Below are positions 60,367 to 64,000 of a stretch of DNA of 64,000 nucleotides, in pieces. The DNA lies in the NCBI RefSeq assembly GCF_900115925.1, contig NZ_FOYF01000004.1, positions 86,507 to 150,506 on the forward strand. The letters run 5' to 3'. The translations under genes and the position numbers were made by a program. Origin of the DNA: Bacillus sp. cl95 (GTDB lineage: Bacteria > Bacillota > Bacilli > Bacillales > Cytobacillaceae). The notes below the pieces were generated by a model. It made no database searches. It saw only the letters and a program-made list of their open reading frames with translations, and was not told the DNA's origin. Each line of letters begins with the position of its first letter. Positions within the stretch are counted from its first letter, which is position 1.

Positions 60367-60853
60367 ATTTTCTTTGCCCTAGTTCCTGATCGAGGATCAA
60401 TATGGCCGATGGATTATCTGCAGCAATCTTCAGTCGGCCAATAATAACCTCCGCCTGAGCCGTTTCATCAATCTGCTCACGTAAAATATCCTGGACAATC
60501 AAGGATGTTTGTTGGTCATTCTGCCCTGCTAAATAATCAAATGATTTCTGATAAGAGTTGGTTACAAATCGTTCATGTTCAAGTACTTTTTGAAAGGTCT
60601 CTAAAGGGCTACCAAAATCTGCGGACTGTTCCGGCAGAGCCATCAATTGAACTTTTCCTCCACGATCGATTACATAGGTCATGAGTTTATCAGCATGAGT
60701 TTTCTCTTCAGCAGCTTGCAGCTTCAACCAGTTTGCCATCCCTGTATAGTTTAAGCGGGCCAAATGGTTTGACATGGCAGTGTATAAATACGATGAGTTA
60801 TTTTCAACTTGAATTAACTGATTCAGCAAGTGTTGAATTTCTTCTTTCAGCAT
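60365..60853 (-). CDS. Ferritin (FtnA-like)
   Basis: 162 residues, four-helix bundle. Ferroxidase ligands are visible: Glu17 in ENNSSYLYTAM, the EEKTHADKLMTY segment (Glu/His of site A-B) and EHERFVTNSYQ, plus a Gln in DILREQIDE. Stores iron in a 24-mer shell. GGGAGG precedes the ATG. Located next to a small membrane protein and motAB. Dps proteins differ in length and ligand pattern, so ferritin is preferred. Confidence 0.88.
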   Translation of the reverse strand: MLKEEIQHLLNQLIQVENNSSYLYTAMSNHLARLNYTGMANWLKLQAAEEKTHADKLMTYVIDRGGKVQLMALPEQSADFGSPLETFQKVLEHERFVTNSYQKSFDYLAGQNDQQTSLIVQDILREQIDETAQAEVIIGRLKIAADNPSAILILDQELGQRK

Positions 60854-61014
60854 TACTGTTCCTCCCCAAAATACTCATTTTTTCTGGGCATTACATCATA
60901 TCCTATTCTCATTACTGAAAAAGTTGATTCATTTTGCAAAGAAAAGTTGGTAAAGAAAAGGGTGGGGGATATAATATTCATAATATTCAAAATAAATAAA
61001 GTGGAGGTAGAATC

Positions 61015-61149
61015 ATGACTATTATCCATGTTCTTAATTACTCAATTCCAATTGGATTTATGGCTTTCTTTGGCTTTTTACTCGACAAAATGTGTAAAGT
61101 AGATTCGTTTGATAAGCACCATCAAGAAAAGGGCAAAACAAAAAGCTAA
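61015..61149 (+). CDS. Small single-pass membrane protein (44 aa)
   Basis: ATG at 61015 with GGAGGT six bases upstream; TAA at 61147-61149. Residues ~9-24 form one membrane helix (SIPIGFMAFFGFLLDKM), followed by a basic, charged tail. I do not recognise the family. It is convergent with motB, whose stop is 11 bp away, and its stop region overlaps a GCTAAA/TTTAGC hairpin. Confidence 0.6.
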   Translation: MTIIHVLNYSIPIGFMAFFGFLLDKMCKVDSFDKHHQEKGKTKS

Positions 61150-61160
61150 ACCATTTAGAT

Positions 61161-61919
61161 TTAGCCCCTTGGTAAAATTAAAATTTCCACACGTCTGTTT
61201 CTTGCCTTGCCTTCAGCAGTATCATTGGATGCAACAGGTTGAAATTCACCGAATCCTTTGGCACTAAACCAACGTGGGTCTAACTGATTATTATCAAGAA
61301 TAATCTTCATGAAATTGACCGCACGCATAACACTCAATTCCCAGTTAGAATCATATCGTGCTGTTGAGATTGGCACATTATCCGTATGTCCGCTTATGAT
61401 AATGTTTCGAGGTGGATCCATAATGAATAAGTCTGCAATCTCTGTTGCCGTTTTTAAATCGTTACCTTTTATTTCCGCACTACCTGAGTCAAATAAAACA
61501 TTGTCACGAATGGAAATAAGCAGACCTTCGTCTGTTAGTGACGTATCCAGTTTATCTGTAAGGTTCTTTTTTTCGATATATGAATTTACCTTTTGCTGCA
61601 ATTCTTCCAATTCTTGACGATCTTGAGCAACACTAGACTTCGGATCATGTTCATTATCGTCTTTCTCTTTCTTTTTATCGACTGGAGCATCAGAAGCACC
61701 GTCTGGTGTAGGACTGTTGAAATCCATTACTCCCGTCCCGCCTGAAAATACTTCATTAAAAGCTTTGGACATGAGTTGAAATTTTTGTGCATCTACAGAA
61801 CTCATTGCAAATAAAACGATAAATAAAGCTAAAAGAAGCGTCAATAAATCCGCATAGGGGATTAACCATGATTCATCCATATGTTCCTCATGATGATGCT
61901 TTTTCTTTCGTTTACTCAT
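61161..61919 (-). CDS. motB: Flagellar motor protein MotB
   Basis: 252 residues. The membrane helix contains the proton-carrying Asp in WLIPYADLLTLLLALF, followed by a plug/linker rich in charged residues (~75-110) and the OmpA-type peptidoglycan-binding domain (IIISGHTDNVP, SVMRAVNF, RNRRVEI). With MotA it forms the stator of the flagellar motor. It overlaps motA by 8 bp, so the two are co-translated. The PYAD-type helix is that of proton-driven MotB rather than Na+-driven MotS, but this is inference. Confidence 0.92.
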   Translation of the reverse strand: MSKRKKKHHHEEHMDESWLIPYADLLTLLLALFIVLFAMSSVDAQKFQLMSKAFNEVFSGGTGVMDFNSPTPDGASDAPVDKKKEKDDNEHDPKSSVAQDRQELEELQQKVNSYIEKKNLTDKLDTSLTDEGLLISIRDNVLFDSGSAEIKGNDLKTATEIADLFIMDPPRNIIISGHTDNVPISTARYDSNWELSVMRAVNFMKIILDNNQLDPRWFSAKGFGEFQPVASNDTAEGKARNRRVEILILPRG

Positions 61920-62706
61920 CCGCCTTCACAACGCTTTCTTCAAGGAATTTCTTACGATCCCCGGCAGGCAAATAAGATGCAAGCTTCTGCTCAATTACTC
62001 TTGGCGCTTCACCTTCCAGAATCGACAGAATTCCTTCAATCATCATTTGCTTCAACTTCACTTCTTGCTTAGATTTCCTCTTCAATTTGTTGGCAAACGG
62101 ATGCCACAAAACGTAACCCGTATAAATACCAAGCAATGTTGCAATGAATGCTGCTGAAATAGCATGACCAAGTTCATCGGTGTTGTCCATGTTCCCAAGT
62201 GCAGCAATTAATCCAATAACGGCTCCAAGTACTCCAAGCGTCGGCGCATAAGTCCCCGCCTGTGTAAAAATTGCTGCCCCTGCAAGATGGCGTTCTTCCA
62301 TTGCCTCAATTTCTTCGGACAAGACATCACGGATATAATCTGCACTTTGACCGTCTACTGCCAATGTCAGACCGTTCTTCAAAAAAGGATCGTTAACCTC
62401 ACCCGTTTTCGCTTCGAGTGCTAACAAACCCTCTTTACGAGCTAGTTGAGCCCAATCTGAAAACATTTTGATTAAATCAGAAGGAGGGAGGATTTTTTGT
62501 TCTTTAAAAATAACTCCAAAAAGTTTTGGCACCTTCTTGATCTCATCTGAAGGAAAAGCCGTAACAACTGCTGCTATTGTACCGGCAATGATGATTAGAA
62601 ATGCTGCTGGATTCAATAACGCACTGACAGCTACTCCTTTAAAGATCATTCCGACAAGAATTGCGACTACCCCAAGTATGAGGCCTATTAATGATGTTTT
62701 ATCCAT
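61912..62706 (-). CDS. motA: Flagellar motor protein MotA
   Basis: 264 residues, four membrane helices, the large cytoplasmic loop with conserved charged residues that contact FliG (EVNDPFLKNGL, EIEAMEERH) and the Pro-containing TM3-TM4 pair (GTYAPTLGVLGAVIGLI, ALLGIYTGYVLWHPFANKL). GGTGAG lies before the ATG. First gene of the motAB pair. Confidence 0.93.
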   Translation of the reverse strand: MDKTSLIGLILGVVAILVGMIFKGVAVSALLNPAAFLIIIAGTIAAVVTAFPSDEIKKVPKLFGVIFKEQKILPPSDLIKMFSDWAQLARKEGLLALEAKTGEVNDPFLKNGLTLAVDGQSADYIRDVLSEEIEAMEERHLAGAAIFTQAGTYAPTLGVLGAVIGLIAALGNMDNTDELGHAISAAFIATLLGIYTGYVLWHPFANKLKRKSKQEVKLKQMMIEGILSILEGEAPRVIEQKLASYLPAGDRKKFLEESVVKADE

Positions 62707-63019
62707 GATCTTCTCACCTATCTTAGTTCATAATATTCGTCACAAGGTGGACGCCCTTCTTACATATATTCCTTATTCTTTATTTCGACAAGATTCATAA
62801 TTTATTTAGGGTAATTAAGAATTTTCATAGCTTACAAGCATGATCGTTTGTTTTGAATCGTTACAAACTCATATCCATCATTCTGAAAAATACCATCATC
62901 CGCCTTTGCACCTAAAAATTATCACCTCGTTCTATTCCCAACGGTTGGCCAATAGATTGTTAATAATACCAATCATTTCACGGTAGAACACATGCATTCA
63001 TCTCAAGGGGGTTTTAGGC
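62707..63019. other. Intergenic region upstream of the PTS gene
   Basis: Contains a CCAAC-G-GTTGG palindrome at 62938-62948, about 70 bp before the PTS start. It resembles no operator I can name with confidence. No small gene or terminator is clear. Confidence 0.4.
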
Positions 63020-64000
63020 ATGTTAGGTTTTCTGCAAAGAATTGGGAAGGCACTGATGTTACCCGTTGCCGTTCTTCCCGCTGCCGCTCTGTTGCTCCGT
63101 CTTGGCCAGGATGATTTGTTAGGAATTAAGTTTATCGCTGCTTCAGGAGACGCCGTTTTTGCGAACTTGGCACTATTATTCGCGATTGGTGTCGCAGTCG
63201 GGATTTCAAAAGATGGAAACGGTGCTGCAGGTTTGGCCGGTGCCATCGGATACCTTGTTTTGACCAAAGGTACAGTTGCCATTAACGAAGATAATAATAT
63301 GGCTGTGCTAGGGGGTATATTATCGGGGGTTATCGCAGGTCTTTTATACAACCGCTATCATAATGTCAAATTTCCAGATTGGCTCGGATTTTTCGGAGGA
63401 AGACGCTTCGTTCCCATTATTACTTCTTTTGTCATGATACTGTTAGCAGGCATTTTTGGATTCATTTGGCCATCTATACAAGATCTCATCAATTCAGTTG
63501 GAGAATGGATTGTAGGGGCAGGTGCATTCGGGGTTGGGGTATTCGGATTCTTGAACCGTTTGCTTATTCCACTTGGACTTCATCACGTCCTAAACAGTTT
63601 AGTCTGGTTTGTTTTTGGAGAATATAACGGAGCTACCGGTGATTTACATCGTTTCTTTGCCAAAGATCCATCGGCAGGAATCTTTATGGCCGGTTTCTAT
63701 CCTGTCATGATGTTCGGGCTACCAGCGGCCTGCTTTGCGATGATAGCTGCCGCTAAAAAAGAACGACGAAAAATCGTTACCGGGATGCTAGTTGGTGTAG
63801 CGTTTACTTCCTTCCTAACAGGTATTACGGAACCAATCGAGTTCTTATTCATGTTCTTATCGCCTGTGCTTTATTTCGTGCATGCGCTTTTAACAGGTCT
63901 ATCTTTATCTGTTGCCACATTGTTGGATATCCACCACGGTTTTGGTTTTTCAGCAGGAGCCATTGATTATTTCTTGAACTATAATATCGCTCAAAAACCG
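63020..64000 (+). CDS. nagP: N-acetylglucosamine PTS permease (EIIC), partial
   Basis: 327 codons from the ATG at 63020, eight bases after AAGGGGG, open to the window's right edge, so the 3' part (and any EIIB domain) is missing. Opens MLGFLQRIGKALMLPVAVLP as EIIC proteins of the glucose/GlcNAc family do; GLHHVLNSLVW, GDLHRFFAKDPSAGIFM and GITEPIEFLFMF are typical of GlcNAc-type EIIC, the last being the substrate site. It imports and phosphorylates GlcNAc. B. subtilis nagP (yflF) is near yflG, as here. Confidence 0.88.
   Translation, partial: MLGFLQRIGKALMLPVAVLPAAALLLRLGQDDLLGIKFIAASGDAVFANLALLFAIGVAVGISKDGNGAAGLAGAIGYLVLTKGTVAINEDNNMAVLGGILSGVIAGLLYNRYHNVKFPDWLGFFGGRRFVPIITSFVMILLAGIFGFIWPSIQDLINSVGEWIVGAGAFGVGVFGFLNRLLIPLGLHHVLNSLVWFVFGEYNGATGDLHRFFAKDPSAGIFMAGFYPVMMFGLPAACFAMIAAAKKERRKIVTGMLVGVAFTSFLTGITEPIEFLFMFLSPVLYFVHALLTGLSLSVATLLDIHHGFGFSAGAIDYFLNYNIAQKP

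Noticed and set aside
62707-63019. NagR/YvoA operator for the GlcNAc PTS gene
   Set aside because: ATTGGTAT-like half sites are present but no symmetric site could be made.

Overview
The window is a chromosomal segment of a low-GC, endospore-forming, motile Bacillaceae bacterium (Bacillus sensu lato; genus cannot be fixed from sequence alone). Support comes from spore-specific genes (a PdaA-type cortex deacetylase, KinB-like sporulation kinase, CsxC-like coat/exosporium proteins), SinR/SinI-type regulators, MotAB, strong AGGAGG ribosome binding sites with ATG/GTG/TTG starts, and a right half that follows, from memory, the order of the B. subtilis yfj-yfk-yfl region (yfjN dus, yfjO, yfjP, pdaA, yfkD, chaA, yfkF, yfkH, yfkK, yfkM, mapB/yflG, nagP/yflF). 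No rRNA, tRNA, CRISPR array or intact insertion sequence was seen.

Layout. 0-2.7 kb: two convergent spore-surface-type genes (the first cut by the left edge) and an unknown gene. 2.7-8.3 kb: a complete oligopeptide-type ABC operon (SBP-B-C-D-F, minus strand). 8.8-12.4 kb: an RMND1/DUF155 membrane protein, an MFS exporter and a MerR-zinc-ribbon-methyltransferase fusion. 12.6-17 kb: PhoX-type phosphatase with a candidate Pho box, DUF4385, a soluble PAS chemoreceptor and a TetR regulator divergent from an RND exporter of the SwrC type (17.1-20.2 kb). 20.2-22.7 kb: a secreted lamin-tail/phospholipase-D protein bracketed by a 76-bp duplication of the swrC 3' end. 22.8-24.2 kb: ZIP transporter and rhodanese. 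24.2-29.4 kb: the least familiar part, a tightly coupled operon of a C-terminally membrane-anchored protein, an 840-aa P-loop NTPase + HEPN-like + methyltransferase fusion and a GNAT acetyltransferase; this is the best candidate for an undescribed system. 29.6-31.7 kb: an ECF sigma factor fused to its own anti-sigma and an extracellular DUF4179-type domain. 32.2-64 kb: the conserved yfj/yfk/yfl backbone, interrupted between dus and the RlmD-type methyltransferase by an SDR/aldo-keto reductase/AraC module with an IS3-type transposase relic at one end and a short RlmD-like 3' fragment at the other.

Repeats are a prominent feature: seven copies of a GTGCCTG(T/A)C hairpin family, mostly just after stop codons; two copies of a long AGCGC...GCGCTGGAGCTAGACAG element; a 108-bp terminal-inverted-repeat element; a TATC microsatellite; and a degenerate ~20-bp tandem array after the fumarase gene. 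Several small genes are reported, notably a SinI-like antirepressor lying convergent to sinR instead of upstream of it.

How the genes fit together: nutrient uptake (peptides, GlcNAc, phosphate scavenging), metal handling (ZIP, PfeT-type Fe/Zn/Co efflux, Ca2+/H+ antiporter, ferritin), envelope/spore functions, RNA modification (Dus, RlmD-like), motility/biofilm switching (SinR/SinI, MotAB, HD-GYP, chemoreceptor) and an accessory 20-30 kb zone with signs of rearrangement.
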